A stretch of 64,000 nt of DNA, taken from the NCBI GenBank assembly GCA_945865535.1, contig CAMBDW010000006.1, positions 43,001 through 107,000 on the forward strand, written 5' to 3'. The DNA comes from Chryseobacterium gleum. Its GTDB lineage: Bacteria > Bacteroidota > Bacteroidia > Flavobacteriales > BACL11. The first letter of the stretch is position 1. Every line of letters starts with the position of its first letter. This document shows positions 19,101-28,344 of this stretch, one piece after another. The position numbers and the translations under genes are program-made. The notes beneath the pieces are model-generated. The model saw only the letters and a program-made list of their open reading frames with translations. It was not told the origin of the DNA and searched no databases.

Positions 19101-19671
19101 TGTAACCATACTTACCCCTCCAATTGCCCAGTTTAAGGCACAACCTGACAGTATGACTGTCCTATTTACTACCACGCAACTAGTTGACAAATCGTTAGGA
19201 AATATTACTGCTTGGGAGTGGAATTTTGGTGATAATACATCGAATGAATTTATTCAAAATCCTTATCATACTTATAAAGATTCTATAGGAATGTATCAAA
19301 TTAGTTTAATTGTATCTGATGATCAAGGGTGTGCTGATACAGCACAACATTTAATCACTATTACTGATGATTATTGGATATATATTCCAAATTCATTTAC
19401 TCCCGACCTTGATGGTATAAACGATAGGTTTTGTTTATCCTATAATGGAATTAGGGAAGCTACTTTTACTTTCAATGTATTTGATAGATTTAGCAATTTG
19501 GTTTATGCAACTAATAATATTCAAGATTTGTCTTGCGAAAATGGTTGGGATGGCAAACATTATCAAACTGATAAAGACTTACCTATGGGAGCCTATATCT
19601 ACCAAATTTATTACCAAGATTTTGAGGGGTGGAAACATCAGGAAACATCTGAATTAATCATTGTCCGTTAA
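16153..19671 (+). CDS. Secreted multidomain CotH-kinase protein with T9SS type B sorting domain
   Basis: A 1172-residue exported protein. The start chosen is the ATG at 16153, which gives a clean signal peptide (MKNLFSALIISITCILQTNAQ). An in-frame ATG at 16129 would put eight odd residues before it. Approximate domain order: lamin-tail domain (20-120), chitobiase/FN3-like domain (165-245), CotH kinase-like domain (270-600), a beta domain, two tandem ~85-residue repeats (about 735-900), a PKD domain ending near 1070, and a C-terminal gliding-motility-type domain (IPNSFTPDLDGINDRF). The last domain directs export and anchoring by the type IX secretion system. CotH-type proteins can phosphorylate proteins; the substrate here is unknown. 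Confidence 0.9.
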   Translation: MKNLFSALIISITCILQTNAQIVINEYSAANYDTYTDNYGEYEDWVELYNPNAAPIDISGWYLTDNPTNPTKWMVPSSFIIPSMGVKIIYCSSRDELIGGNAHSNFKITQTKGDEVLMLTDAGNVFQDSIQVLPNQNSHTRGRQTNGSVIWSVFLNGTPNSPNVGAMQEYATTPVFSQAGGYNSAAVNLTLSSPDLNVTIYYTTNGNEPNNTSTVYAGPINIAATAVVKAICYSSDPTIPSSFIDYHTFFINDNHTIPIVSISGNQVDNLLNGSGWLEPEGTIEFFDENGILLDKGTGEYNKHGNDSWAYDQRGFDYIMRDEFGYNYAIQDKLFMTKDRDKFQRVILKAAANDNYPESNGGAHIRDSYVHHLSQLGDLRMDERSHTSCILYLNGAYWGVYDLREKADDHDFTDYYYDQDKNNLQYLKTWGATWSEYGGPAAQNDWDTFKNWVLANPMSNQANYIQAKSEYNTGSLIDYFLLNSYVVCSDWLNWNTAWWRGMDPNGGAKRWRYALWDMDATFDHYINYTGVPSTSPTAEPCDPSSLNDPGGQGHVPIWNAMLTNQEFHDDYINRWQDLANGPLSCNYMINLLDSMIAVIDPEMPRHISTWGGTYAGWQNNVTDLRDFILARCDSMNSGFVDCDTAITGIFDVTVEIIGIGEVEMSNGNIINNFNTPFSDQRFGGIDLPFKVVSGTFDHWEVVSTSAYVYDPNVDTLLLNLQSDVVVKAYFGESRAIVYDIIPYGTTTSININGTIVSAFPYPTSLLVGENIGLTPIIDPLYGFDSWSSDSNLLSPNTLTQTISFNVAYSDTIKLHLYQKPTIVYNVSPSGTTTSININGVNRIIFPYSETVFIDDLNTISPNIDPNYGFGFWSANNNFLLNGGSINNSFYGVYSDTITLNLSSVSAFIAGNDTVCENAQDEAEVSVSFIGISPFTFVYAINGAMQPSITTTVNPHIIKTKEAGDYSLVLYNDANEFGSLSGQAIVTILTPPIAQFKAQPDSMTVLFTTTQLVDKSLGNITAWEWNFGDNTSNEFIQNPYHTYKDSIGMYQISLIVSDDQGCADTAQHLITITDDYWIYIPNSFTPDLDGINDRFCLSYNGIREATFTFNVFDRFSNLVYATNNIQDLSCENGWDGKHYQTDKDLPMGAYIYQIYYQDFEGWKHQETSELIIVR
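18355..18855 (+). repeat. Two tandem in-gene repeats encoding ~85-residue domains
   Basis: Two adjacent units, starting at about 18355 and 18613, encode IVYDIIPYGTTTSININGT and IVYNVSPSGTTTSININGV and run in register to a YSDTI strand at the end of each. The DNA is nearly identical over the stretch encoding TTSININ. They look like extracellular beta-sandwich repeats arisen by duplication inside the CotH protein gene. Confidence 0.75.
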
Positions 19672-19706
19672 AGGATTACTCTTCTTTTTTTAATCTGCTT
19701 TTGAAA

Positions 19707-19737
19707 TTGTCTATTTTAAATCCAAAAACTATATTTG
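19707..19737 (+). promoter_or_regulatory. Promoter of the ileS operon
   Basis: A TTG (19707-19709) is followed by a 20-bp spacer and TATATTTG (19730-19737). Both the -33/-7 spacing and the -7 box match the Bacteroidota housekeeping sigma consensus. It lies 24 nt upstream of the ileS ATG. This is the best complete promoter in the window. Confidence 0.65.
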
Positions 19738-19761
19738 TCGGCAATATGTTTTGCATAACAA

Positions 19762-22700
19762 ATGAGTAAATTTAAGGAATATAAGCAATTAAGTTTATCT
19801 AACATTCACAAAGAAGTGTTAGATAATTGGAGAAAATCTGATGTTTTTACTCAAAGTATTGAGAGTAGAAAAGGAAATCCAACATTTACTTTTTATGAAG
19901 GGCCTCCATCTGCAAATGGAATGCCTGGTATTCATCATGTGATTTCGCGTACTATAAAAGATCTTTTTTGCAGATACAAAACCCTTAAAGGATTTCAAGT
20001 AAATCGAAGGGCAGGCTGGGATACCCATGGCTTGCCCATTGAGCTTAGTGTAGAAAAAGAACTGGGTATTACTAAAGAAGATATTGGATCTAAAATATCT
20101 GTTGAAGATTATAACAAAGCTTGCCGTACCAATGTAATGAAATACAAAGGCAAATGGGAAGATATCACTGAGCAAATAGGATATTGGGTGAATATGAAGA
20201 CTCCCTATGTGACTTATGACAATAAATATATCGAAAGTGTTTGGTGGCTTCTTGGGCAAATGCATCAAAAAGGATTGCTTTATAAGGGGCATACTATTCA
20301 GCCTTTTTCTCCAAAAGCAGGCACAGGCTTAAGCACACACGAACTCAATCAACCGGGTTGTTATCGTGATGTAAAAGACACCTCAGCGGTAGCTCAGTTT
20401 AAAGTAGTAAAAAATGCAGATTCTGAATTTCTTTTTAAAACAACTTCAAATGATATTTACCTTTTAGCTTGGACCACCACTCCTTGGACATTGCCCTCAA
20501 ATACTGCATTAGCAGTAGGCCAAAAAATTGAATATCTATTAGTTGAAACAGTAAATCAATATACCGGGAAATTAATTGCTGTAGTAATTGCAAAAAATTT
20601 AGCCCATAAATATTTTAAAGCTGAAAACTTAGAACTGCAATTTGAAGATTATGAAATAGGAAATAAAAACCTCCCTTTTAAAATTATATCAGAATTTAAG
20701 GGTAAGCAACTTCAAAACATCCGATACGAGCAGCTGTTGCCATATGCTCAACCAGAAGATGGAGATGGGTTTAAGGTGTTGTTAGGTGATTTTGTAACTA
20801 CTGAAGATGGGACGGGAATTGTTCATTTAGCCCCAAGTTTCGGTGCGGATGATAATAGAGTAGCCAAACAAAATGGAATAGGTAGTTTAACTCTAGTAAA
20901 TAAACAAGGAAAGTTTGTTGATGAAGTTACCGATTTTGCTGGAATGTATGTAAAAGATGAATATTATACTGAAGGAGAAGAAAAACCAAAACTATCGGTA
21001 GATGTTCAGATTGTCATAAAGTTAAAGAGTGAAAATCTTTGTTTTCAATCAGAAAAGTACGAGCACTCCTACCCTCATTGCTGGAGAACAGATAAGCCAA
21101 TTTTATACTATCCTTTAGATAGCTGGTTTATAAAAACTACCGACTACAAAAAACGAATGATGGAGCTCAATAACACCATCAATTGGAAACCAAAATCAAC
21201 TGGAGAAGGAAGATTTGGCAAATGGCTAGAAAATTTAGTAGACTGGAACTTGTCTCGTTCAAGATTTTGGGGAATTCCTATCCCAATTTGGAGAACAGAA
21301 GATGGAAAAACGGAAATATGTATTAGTTCCATTGAGCAATTAAAAAATGAAATTGAAAAATCAATTAAGGCTGGAATGATGAAGTCTAGCCCATTAGCAA
21401 ATTTTAAAGTTGGAGATATGTCAGAGGAAAACTACACTACTTTTGATCTTCATAGGCCCTATGTTGATGACATTATTTTAGTTTCTAAAGATGGAGCTCC
21501 AATGAAAAGAGAGTTAGATTTAATTGATGTTTGGTTCGATTCTGGAGCCATGCCTTACGCCCAACTACATTATCCTTTTGAGAATAAGGATATTTTTGAG
21601 CAAAATTACCCTGCCGATTTTATTGCTGAAGGAGTGGATCAAACAAGGGGTTGGTTCTTTACGCTTCACGCAATATCAACTATGCTTTTTGATTCTGTTG
21701 CCTATAAAAATGTAATCTCTAACGGATTGGTTTTGGATAAAAGCGGAAATAAAATGTCCAAAAGATTAGGAAATGCTGTAGATCCGTTTAGTACAATTGA
21801 TAAATATGGTGCAGATGCTACTAGGTGGTACATGATATCTAATGCACAGCCTTGGGATAATTTAAAATTTGATGATGAGGGAATTGTGGAAGCGCAAAGA
21901 AAATTCTTTGGAACGCTTTATAACACCTATTCCTTCTTCGCTCTTTATGCAAATATTGACAACTTTAATTATTCGGAAGATACAATTCCACTAAACAAAA
22001 GAGTAGAATTAGATAGGTGGATTTTATCAGAACTTAACACTTTAATAAATAAAGTAGAGGAGAATTATGAGGATTATGAACCAACTGCTGTTGCTCGATT
22101 AATCCAAGATTTTGTGATAGATAAATTAAGTAATTGGCATGTAAGGCTAAGCAGAAGGCGATTTTGGAAGGGAGAATATAATACGGATAAAATTGCCGCT
22201 TATCAAACCCTATATGAATGCCTAGAAACTATTGCTATAATTGCCGCTCCAATTGCACCCTTTTTTATGGATCGATTATTCCAAGATTTAAATGGTATAA
22301 GCAAGAAACATGCTGTCCCATCAGTTCATTTGGCCAACTTTCCAATTGCTAATTCTTCCGCTATCAATACCGATTTGGAAAGAAGAATGGGCCTAGCCCA
22401 GAATGTAACCTCACTGGCATTATCTTTACGTAAAAAAGATGGATTAAGAGTGCGTCAACCACTCCAAAAAATTATGATCCCTATTCTTGATGACAAAACA
22501 AAGACAGATATTGAGAGTGTTTCTGCAATTATCAAAAGTGAATTAAATGTAAAAGAAATTGAGTTTTTGAGAGAAGATTCAGCGGTGCTCAAAAAACAAA
22601 TAAAGCCTAATTTTAAAACTCTTGGGCCTAAATTTGGACAAGAAATGAAACTCATTGCTAGTAAAATTGGTCAATTTTCAGTAAATGATATTAAGGAAAT

Positions 22701-23109
22701 AGAGCAAAAGAACAGTTATCACATATCTGATGGAATAACTATAGAGCTAGTTGATGTTGAAATTAGTTCGGCTGATATCCCTGGCTTTAGTGTAGCTACT
22801 AATAATGGAATTACTGTTGCACTAGACATTACTTTGTCAGAAGAATTAAAAGAAGAGGGGTTGGCCAGAGAATTTATAAATAGAGTTCAATCCCTTAGAA
22901 AAGATAAAGGATTTGAGGTAACAGACAAAGTAGCTATTTGGGTTGAAAAAAATGATTTAATTACATCATCAATTAAAAATAATTTCACTTATATTTGTGA
23001 GGAAACTTTAGCGGAAAAACTAAACTATGAAGAAACTATTATTAGTAATGCAGTAAGAGTTGAATTAATTGACGGAATATCGATAACTATTTCTTTAGAA
23101 AAAAATTAA
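19762..23109 (+). CDS. ileS: Isoleucyl-tRNA synthetase
   Basis: A class Ia synthetase that charges tRNA-Ile. At 1115 residues it is of the longer (eukaryote-like/IleS2-like) size class. The HIGH-type motif appears as PGIHHVISRT near residue 55 after GPPSANGM, and the KMSKS motif as GNKMSKRLGN. The CP1 editing region includes WTTTPWTLPSN. It is followed at 4 bp by the DksA-like gene and then lspA, forming an operon. Confidence 0.97.
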   Translation: MSKFKEYKQLSLSNIHKEVLDNWRKSDVFTQSIESRKGNPTFTFYEGPPSANGMPGIHHVISRTIKDLFCRYKTLKGFQVNRRAGWDTHGLPIELSVEKELGITKEDIGSKISVEDYNKACRTNVMKYKGKWEDITEQIGYWVNMKTPYVTYDNKYIESVWWLLGQMHQKGLLYKGHTIQPFSPKAGTGLSTHELNQPGCYRDVKDTSAVAQFKVVKNADSEFLFKTTSNDIYLLAWTTTPWTLPSNTALAVGQKIEYLLVETVNQYTGKLIAVVIAKNLAHKYFKAENLELQFEDYEIGNKNLPFKIISEFKGKQLQNIRYEQLLPYAQPEDGDGFKVLLGDFVTTEDGTGIVHLAPSFGADDNRVAKQNGIGSLTLVNKQGKFVDEVTDFAGMYVKDEYYTEGEEKPKLSVDVQIVIKLKSENLCFQSEKYEHSYPHCWRTDKPILYYPLDSWFIKTTDYKKRMMELNNTINWKPKSTGEGRFGKWLENLVDWNLSRSRFWGIPIPIWRTEDGKTEICISSIEQLKNEIEKSIKAGMMKSSPLANFKVGDMSEENYTTFDLHRPYVDDIILVSKDGAPMKRELDLIDVWFDSGAMPYAQLHYPFENKDIFEQNYPADFIAEGVDQTRGWFFTLHAISTMLFDSVAYKNVISNGLVLDKSGNKMSKRLGNAVDPFSTIDKYGADATRWYMISNAQPWDNLKFDDEGIVEAQRKFFGTLYNTYSFFALYANIDNFNYSEDTIPLNKRVELDRWILSELNTLINKVEENYEDYEPTAVARLIQDFVIDKLSNWHVRLSRRRFWKGEYNTDKIAAYQTLYECLETIAIIAAPIAPFFMDRLFQDLNGISKKHAVPSVHLANFPIANSSAINTDLERRMGLAQNVTSLALSLRKKDGLRVRQPLQKIMIPILDDKTKTDIESVSAIIKSELNVKEIEFLREDSAVLKKQIKPNFKTLGPKFGQEMKLIASKIGQFSVNDIKEIEQKNSYHISDGITIELVDVEISSADIPGFSVATNNGITVALDITLSEELKEEGLAREFINRVQSLRKDKGFEVTDKVAIWVEKNDLITSSIKNNFTYICEETLAEKLNYEETIISNAVRVELIDGISITISLEKN

Positions 23110-23113
23110 AATT

Positions 23114-23488
23114 ATGGCAGAAAAAACAGCATATTCAGCAGAAGAATTGAAAGAATTCAAACAAATAATTCTTGAAAAAATAGAAAGCGCAAAAGAAGAT
23201 TTGGCAATACTAAGGGAGGCTACAGCTAATAATTCTGATAACGGTACTGAAGATACATTAGCCTCTTTTAAGGCATTTGAAGAGGGATCAAGTACTCTCT
23301 CAAAAGAAGAAAATATAAAATTGGCTGAAAGGCAGGCTAAGTTTATCAGGAGCCTTTACAATGCTTTAATAAGAATTGAAAACAACACTTATGGTATTTG
23401 CCGTGATACCGGTAAATTAATTTCAAAAGAACGATTAAGGCTTGTCCCTCACGCTACTTTAAGTATTGAAGCCAAAAACGTCCAGTAA
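23114..23488 (+). CDS. TraR/DksA-family regulator with degenerate zinc finger
   Basis: A 124-residue protein with the DksA/TraR layout: an N-terminal coiled-coil region followed by a finger region reading YGICRDTGKLISKERLRLVP. DksA binds the RNA polymerase secondary channel and modulates rRNA and stress promoters with ppGpp. Only one of the four zinc-ligand cysteines is kept; the second is Thr and the C-terminal pair is replaced (HATLSIEAKN). It may be a zinc-independent variant. It sits between ileS and lspA, 4 bp after ileS and 5 bp before lspA. Confidence 0.85.
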   Translation: MAEKTAYSAEELKEFKQIILEKIESAKEDLAILREATANNSDNGTEDTLASFKAFEEGSSTLSKEENIKLAERQAKFIRSLYNALIRIENNTYGICRDTGKLISKERLRLVPHATLSIEAKNVQ

Positions 23489-23493
23489 ATACT

Positions 23494-24081
23494 TTGAGAA
23501 AGATATTTATTACAACAGCTATTCTTGTATTAGCTGATCAAATCCTAAAAATTTGGATAAAAACTCATATGAAGCTGGGTCAAGAATTTCAAATTTTTGA
23601 TTTGTTCATTATTCATTTTACCGAAAATAATGGAATGGCTTTTGGGATGGAGTTTGGTGGTGCTACAGGAAAAATGTTCTTAACCCTTTTTAGAATAATT
23701 GTGGTAACGGCAGGCATCTATTATGTGAAATCAATTGTAAAACCTCATTTTCCAAATGGGGCATTAATCGCTTTAGGATTAATTATTGGAGGTGCAATTG
23801 GCAATATAATTGACAGCTCTTTTTATGGATTAGTTTTTAATGAGAGCTACAATAATGTAGCTAACTTTTTACCTCAATCTGGAGGATATGCTCCTTTTTT
23901 GCACGGAAAAGTTGTAGATATGTTTTACTTCCCATTAATAAATAGTCATTTCCCTAATTGGCTCCCAATTTGGGGTGGTGAACATTTTATATTTTTTAGA
24001 CCCATATTTAATATTGCTGATGCGGGAATTTCAGTAGGAATTTTTCTTATTTTACTTTTTTACCGAAAAGAATTTAACTAA
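23494..24081 (+). CDS. lspA: Lipoprotein signal peptidase (signal peptidase II)
   Basis: An inner-membrane aspartic peptidase that cleaves prolipoprotein signal peptides after lipid attachment. Four hydrophobic segments are visible. Conserved motifs are TENNGMAFG, GGAIGNIIDSSFYG (first catalytic Asp) and FNIADAGISVG (second catalytic Asp). The 195 residues include a longer loop than in E. coli, as is usual in Bacteroidota. The start is TTG at 23494; no in-frame ATG fits. Confidence 0.93.
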   Translation: MRKIFITTAILVLADQILKIWIKTHMKLGQEFQIFDLFIIHFTENNGMAFGMEFGGATGKMFLTLFRIIVVTAGIYYVKSIVKPHFPNGALIALGLIIGGAIGNIIDSSFYGLVFNESYNNVANFLPQSGGYAPFLHGKVVDMFYFPLINSHFPNWLPIWGGEHFIFFRPIFNIADAGISVGIFLILLFYRKEFN

Positions 24082-24866
24082 GAATCTTTTAGCTCATTTC
24101 TTTGCATATCACCATAAATGGTGCCTTGCAAACCAAATTTTTCTGTGTTTTTTTTAAAATATTGTTGATTTAGTTTTCTTAAAATAGCTAGCAGTCTAAA
24201 CTGGACCCTACTTTTTATTGAAGGCCTTACTTTCCCCCAAGCTTGAGGTAAAGAATAATTATACTTTTCTAAAAAAGGCCCAAAAACAGAAATCGCTTTT
24301 TCTTTTATCTCATCAGTATAATATTCAGAAATGTCTTGCTTTTTACCTGCGGTTTTATTAGCTACCGGCAATGGCCTTGGATTGGTAACTCCTGCTTTTT
24401 TCAAGGCTGTTAAATAATCATCAGTGATGTTTTCATACCTAATTACATAGTCGCAATTATCAATTGTTAAGCTGGCTAAGTTATCGTATGGTTTTTGAAA
24501 AAACTGGTTGAAATATTGCTGAAATGTTGCTTTTTTATCATGGATAAAATTAAATACCTCTCTGTGCTTTTTTGTGATGTGCCCTCCGTTTTCAGTAAAA
24601 AGCTCCGGATTGGTAAAATTTCCTTTTGCATTTGCCTTCATCTTTTCATACACAGTTACAGCAATCTCCATAGGATTTCTTAAAACTGCAAAAACAAAAT
24701 ATTTTTGCTCCTCTTTTGCGGCCACCTTTTTAAACTCATGATATAAAGAATGTTTTCTTAAAAACGGCTCTGCCTCATATTGTAAATGTAATTCTTTTGA
24801 GATTGCAGAAGAAGCTGAAAAAGGAAGTCCTATAAATAAAAACTTATATTTATGACTAATGATCAT
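24078..24866 (-). CDS. Sulfotransferase family protein
   Basis: A 262-residue protein resembling PAPS-dependent sulfotransferases (sulfotransferase family 2-like). The N-terminal FLFIGLPFSASSAISKEL occupies the position of the 5'-phosphosulfate loop, though the usual Lys/Thr residues are not obvious. FVFAVLRNPMEIAVTVYEK matches the 3'-phosphate loop (RxP). The acceptor is unknown and could be a surface glycan. The gene lies one base downstream of asd and converges with lspA, overlapping it by 4 bp. Confidence 0.7.
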   Translation of the reverse strand: MIISHKYKFLFIGLPFSASSAISKELHLQYEAEPFLRKHSLYHEFKKVAAKEEQKYFVFAVLRNPMEIAVTVYEKMKANAKGNFTNPELFTENGGHITKKHREVFNFIHDKKATFQQYFNQFFQKPYDNLASLTIDNCDYVIRYENITDDYLTALKKAGVTNPRPLPVANKTAGKKQDISEYYTDEIKEKAISVFGPFLEKYNYSLPQAWGKVRPSIKSRVQFRLLAILRKLNQQYFKKNTEKFGLQGTIYGDMQRNELKDS

Positions 24867-25853
24867 TTAAACTAAATGCTTTGCTACTAGATATTCTGCA
24901 ATTTGGACAGCATTTGTAGCTGCCCCCTTTCTTAAATTGTCGGCAACTATCCACATATTTAAGGTGTTTGCTTGAGTAAAATCTTTTCTAATTCTCCCTA
25001 CAAAAACTTCATCTTTTTTATAAGCATTAATTGGCATTGGATATTCATTTTTTGCAGGACTATCCAAAACAGTTACTCCTCTCATCTGCTTTAGGGCAAA
25101 CCTAATCTCATCCAAATCAAAATCATTTTCAAAAGTAATATTTACGCTTTCGGAGTGCCCCCGAACTACAGGGATTCTTACGGCAGTAGCAACAACATCT
25201 ATATTTTTATCTAAAATTTTCTTGGTTTCATTAGTGAGCTTCATTTCTTCTTTGGTATAACCATTTTCAGTAAAAACATCACACTGAGGAATAGCATTTT
25301 GATAAATTTGGTGATGATAGACCATTTCACCATTAATGTTATTTGCCTCATTTTTTAATTGTTCAACTGCTTTTTTACCGGTTCCACTAACTGCTTGATA
25401 TGTTGATACAACTACTCTTTTCACAACAAACTTTTTATGAAGAGGAGCAAGAGCCATTACTAGTTGTATGGTAGAGCAATTTGGATTTGCAATTACCATA
25501 TCGTCAGCTGATAGTTCATGCCCATTAATTTCAGGCACAATTAATTTGTGCTCATTACTCATTCTCCAAAAAGAAGAATTATCAACTACTTTTACTCCTT
25601 TTTCTGCAAGCTTTGGAGCCCAAATTTTTGAAATTTCTCCTCCAGCAGAAAAAAGTGCTAAATCCACATTTTTCTCTAATAACTCATTCAAAGAAATAAT
25701 TTTATAGGATTTCCCAGCAAACAAAATTGACTGCCCGCATGATTTTTCTGATGCCACAGGAATAAGTTCGGTTAAAGGAAAGTTTCTTTCTAAGAGTACT
25801 TCTAACATTTCTCTGCCAACCACACCAGTTACGCCTACAATTGCTAATTTCAT
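24867..25853 (-). CDS. asd: Aspartate-semialdehyde dehydrogenase
   Basis: Reduces aspartyl phosphate to aspartate semialdehyde, the branch-point step for lysine, diaminopimelate, threonine and methionine. The N-terminal Rossmann motif is IVGVTGVVGREML, and the active-site cysteine is in ANPNCSTIQLV. The 328-residue length is typical. A TATTTTTG box lies 17 nt upstream of the ATG, in a short region shared with the divergent gene at 25894. Confidence 0.95.
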   Translation of the reverse strand: MKLAIVGVTGVVGREMLEVLLERNFPLTELIPVASEKSCGQSILFAGKSYKIISLNELLEKNVDLALFSAGGEISKIWAPKLAEKGVKVVDNSSFWRMSNEHKLIVPEINGHELSADDMVIANPNCSTIQLVMALAPLHKKFVVKRVVVSTYQAVSGTGKKAVEQLKNEANNINGEMVYHHQIYQNAIPQCDVFTENGYTKEEMKLTNETKKILDKNIDVVATAVRIPVVRGHSESVNITFENDFDLDEIRFALKQMRGVTVLDSPAKNEYPMPINAYKKDEVFVGRIRKDFTQANTLNMWIVADNLRKGAATNAVQIAEYLVAKHLV

Positions 25854-25893
25854 AATTTAAAATAAGATTTCAAAAATACTATATTTACACGCT

Positions 25894-28344
25894 ATGAAAA
25901 AACACTTTCTTACTTTTCTATTTTTTGCTTACTCTGTTTTGGGATTTTCCCAATTTGCTGATGATTTTTCTGATGGGAACTTTACAAATAACCCTATTTG
26001 GGTAGGTGCTGCTGGTAATTTTGAAGTGGACACGGCTTTTAAACTCCACTTAAATGATACCATTACCAACATATCTTATTTATCTACTACTAGTCAAGCG
26101 ATAATAAATGGAAGTTGGGAATTTGAAATTAAACTAGAGTTTGAGCCATCATCATTAAATTATGCAAAAGTATATTTAACTTCTGATGAGCAAGATTTAA
26201 CTGGAAGTTTAAAGGGGTATTTTGTAAAAATTGGAGGAGAAAGTGGCGCTATTGATGATGTAAGTTTGTTTACTCAAAATGGTTCATCAACTACCAAAAT
26301 AATTGATGGAACTGATGGAACAGCGTCCTTAAATCCTAATATGAAAATTAAAGTCCTTAGAGATAGTTTAGGCAATTGGGAATTATTTATTGATACTGCG
26401 GGTACTTATTTTTTGGATGGTATCGGGTTTGACAATACCGTTGCCTTATCTAGTTATTTTGGGATTTTTTGCCAATACACCTCTACGCGTAGTGATAAAT
26501 TTTGGTTTGATAATTTTAGTGTCAGCGGATCCTCTGCTGTTGTTGTTTATGGATGCACTAATTTATCCGCCTGTAATTACGACTCAATCGCCACAGTTGA
26601 TGATGGCTCATGTGATCTTCCAAATGGCTGTGGAGATCCACTTTATGCAGAATATGATCCATTGGTTACTTGTAGTGATCCACTTGCTTGTATCACAATT
26701 ATTCCATTCAATCAAAATGATATAATTATTAATGAATTATTTGTAGATCCCACCCCATCAATTGGACTGCCGGAATACGAATACATTGAACTTTACAATA
26801 CCACAAATTCTGCTATTAATTTAACCGATTGGATAATTAGCATTGGAACAACTGATAAAGTTTTTCCTGTGGCAATTATTGAGCCAGATAGTTTTGTAAT
26901 CTTGATAAAAGAAGATGTAATTGATTCTTTTCCAAATAATATTTCCAAAATTGGATTTTCTTCTATTGCCTTAACAAATGAAGGATCTGTGGTCATACTA
27001 AAAGACAAAACGGGAGCAATAATAAGCACTATTGCTTACACTGATAAGTGGTATAATGATGCGAATAAATCGGATGGGGGATGGAGTATTGAAAGAGTAA
27101 ATCCGAATCTTTTTTGTGAGGGGAAAAATAATTGGCGAGCATCAAAATCAAATATTGGAGGAACTCCAGGCAAACAAAATTCTGTTTTTGGAGAAGTAGT
27201 AAATATTGAGAATTTCAGAATTACAAAAGCATTTATTGTAGATAGTAGTACGGTGCAGGTACATTTTAATAAAAGTTTGAATAGTTTGATTTTACAAGAC
27301 AGCTCTTTATTTGAAATAAATGGAAACAATCCTATTTTAAATACCGTAATCGCTCCATTTTTTAATAGCGTAAATTTGACTTTTGAATTTAATTTTTTAC
27401 CAAATACAACATATACTATTTTAACAAATGGGCTTTTGGATTGTTCTGGCAATTTAATTTCAAATTCTGTTAGTTTTGGTATCCCTGATTCTGTTTTAGA
27501 AAATCAAATTGTAATTAATGAAGTGCTTTTTAATCCAAAAGATGATGGAGTTGATTATATTGAACTTTTTAATAATTCAAATTCTTATTTTGATTTATCA
27601 AACTTAAGAATCGCTAACTTTTTTGAGTTCGGTTCTCAAAATTATGCCGATAATCCAAAAATAATTACAGAAGAAATTGCTCTTTTCCCTCCAAAATCAT
27701 TCTTAATACTAACTAGCGATTCTGCAAAAGTTAAAGAGCAATATTACTGCGAAAATCCATACAATTTTATAGAGATAGCCAGCATGCCAACCCTGTCCAA
27801 TGATAGCGGAACAATTTGTATTGTTCACCAATCCTTAAATCAGATAATTGATGCGTTTGCATATAATGAAAACATGCATTTTTCACTTTTAGAAACTACT
27901 GATGGGGTCAGTTTGGAGCGATTGGATATAAATACCGAGACTCAAATTTCGGGCAATTGGCATTCTGCAGCTAGCACGGTTGGTTTTGGCACTCCTAGCT
28001 ATAAAAACTCCCAAGAATTCATAACTCAAAGTATTGGAGAGCTAACTGTTGAGCCAAAATCATTCAGCCCAAATAATGATGGGAACAAAGATATCTGCGT
28101 AATCAATTGGAATTTTAGCGAAAATAATTTGATGCTTACAATCAAAATTTTTGATACTGAAGGGCGACTCGTAAGAAATCTAGTGAGTAATGAAATGATT
28201 GGAAATTCCGGAAGTGTTATTTGGGATGGAATAGCAGAAGATAACTCACAATTAAATACAGGAATGTATATTATTTGGGTTGAAGTATTTTCAGAAAATG
28301 GGAATGTGGAGCGTTTCAAAGAAGTGGTAGTTTTAAGTAGATAG
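25894..28344 (+). CDS. Secreted lamin-tail-domain protein with FlgD-like C-terminus
   Basis: An 816-residue exported protein with a signal peptide (about residues 1-19, ending GFSQ). It has an N-terminal jelly-roll/LamG-like region, then a cysteine-bearing segment (CTNLSACNYDSIATVDDGSC) common in marine Bacteroidota surface proteins. Two lamin-tail domains follow (starting IIINELFVDPTP and IVINEVLFNPKD), separated by an Ig-like region. The C-terminal FlgD/Ig-like domain begins near FSPNNDGNKD and has WDGIAEDN. The last domain resembles T9SS-associated C-terminal domains, so type IX export is likely but not certain. No enzymatic motif is visible. Confidence 0.8.
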   Translation: MKKHFLTFLFFAYSVLGFSQFADDFSDGNFTNNPIWVGAAGNFEVDTAFKLHLNDTITNISYLSTTSQAIINGSWEFEIKLEFEPSSLNYAKVYLTSDEQDLTGSLKGYFVKIGGESGAIDDVSLFTQNGSSTTKIIDGTDGTASLNPNMKIKVLRDSLGNWELFIDTAGTYFLDGIGFDNTVALSSYFGIFCQYTSTRSDKFWFDNFSVSGSSAVVVYGCTNLSACNYDSIATVDDGSCDLPNGCGDPLYAEYDPLVTCSDPLACITIIPFNQNDIIINELFVDPTPSIGLPEYEYIELYNTTNSAINLTDWIISIGTTDKVFPVAIIEPDSFVILIKEDVIDSFPNNISKIGFSSIALTNEGSVVILKDKTGAIISTIAYTDKWYNDANKSDGGWSIERVNPNLFCEGKNNWRASKSNIGGTPGKQNSVFGEVVNIENFRITKAFIVDSSTVQVHFNKSLNSLILQDSSLFEINGNNPILNTVIAPFFNSVNLTFEFNFLPNTTYTILTNGLLDCSGNLISNSVSFGIPDSVLENQIVINEVLFNPKDDGVDYIELFNNSNSYFDLSNLRIANFFEFGSQNYADNPKIITEEIALFPPKSFLILTSDSAKVKEQYYCENPYNFIEIASMPTLSNDSGTICIVHQSLNQIIDAFAYNENMHFSLLETTDGVSLERLDINTETQISGNWHSAASTVGFGTPSYKNSQEFITQSIGELTVEPKSFSPNNDGNKDICVINWNFSENNLMLTIKIFDTEGRLVRNLVSNEMIGNSGSVIWDGIAEDNSQLNTGMYIIWVEVFSENGNVERFKEVVVLSR

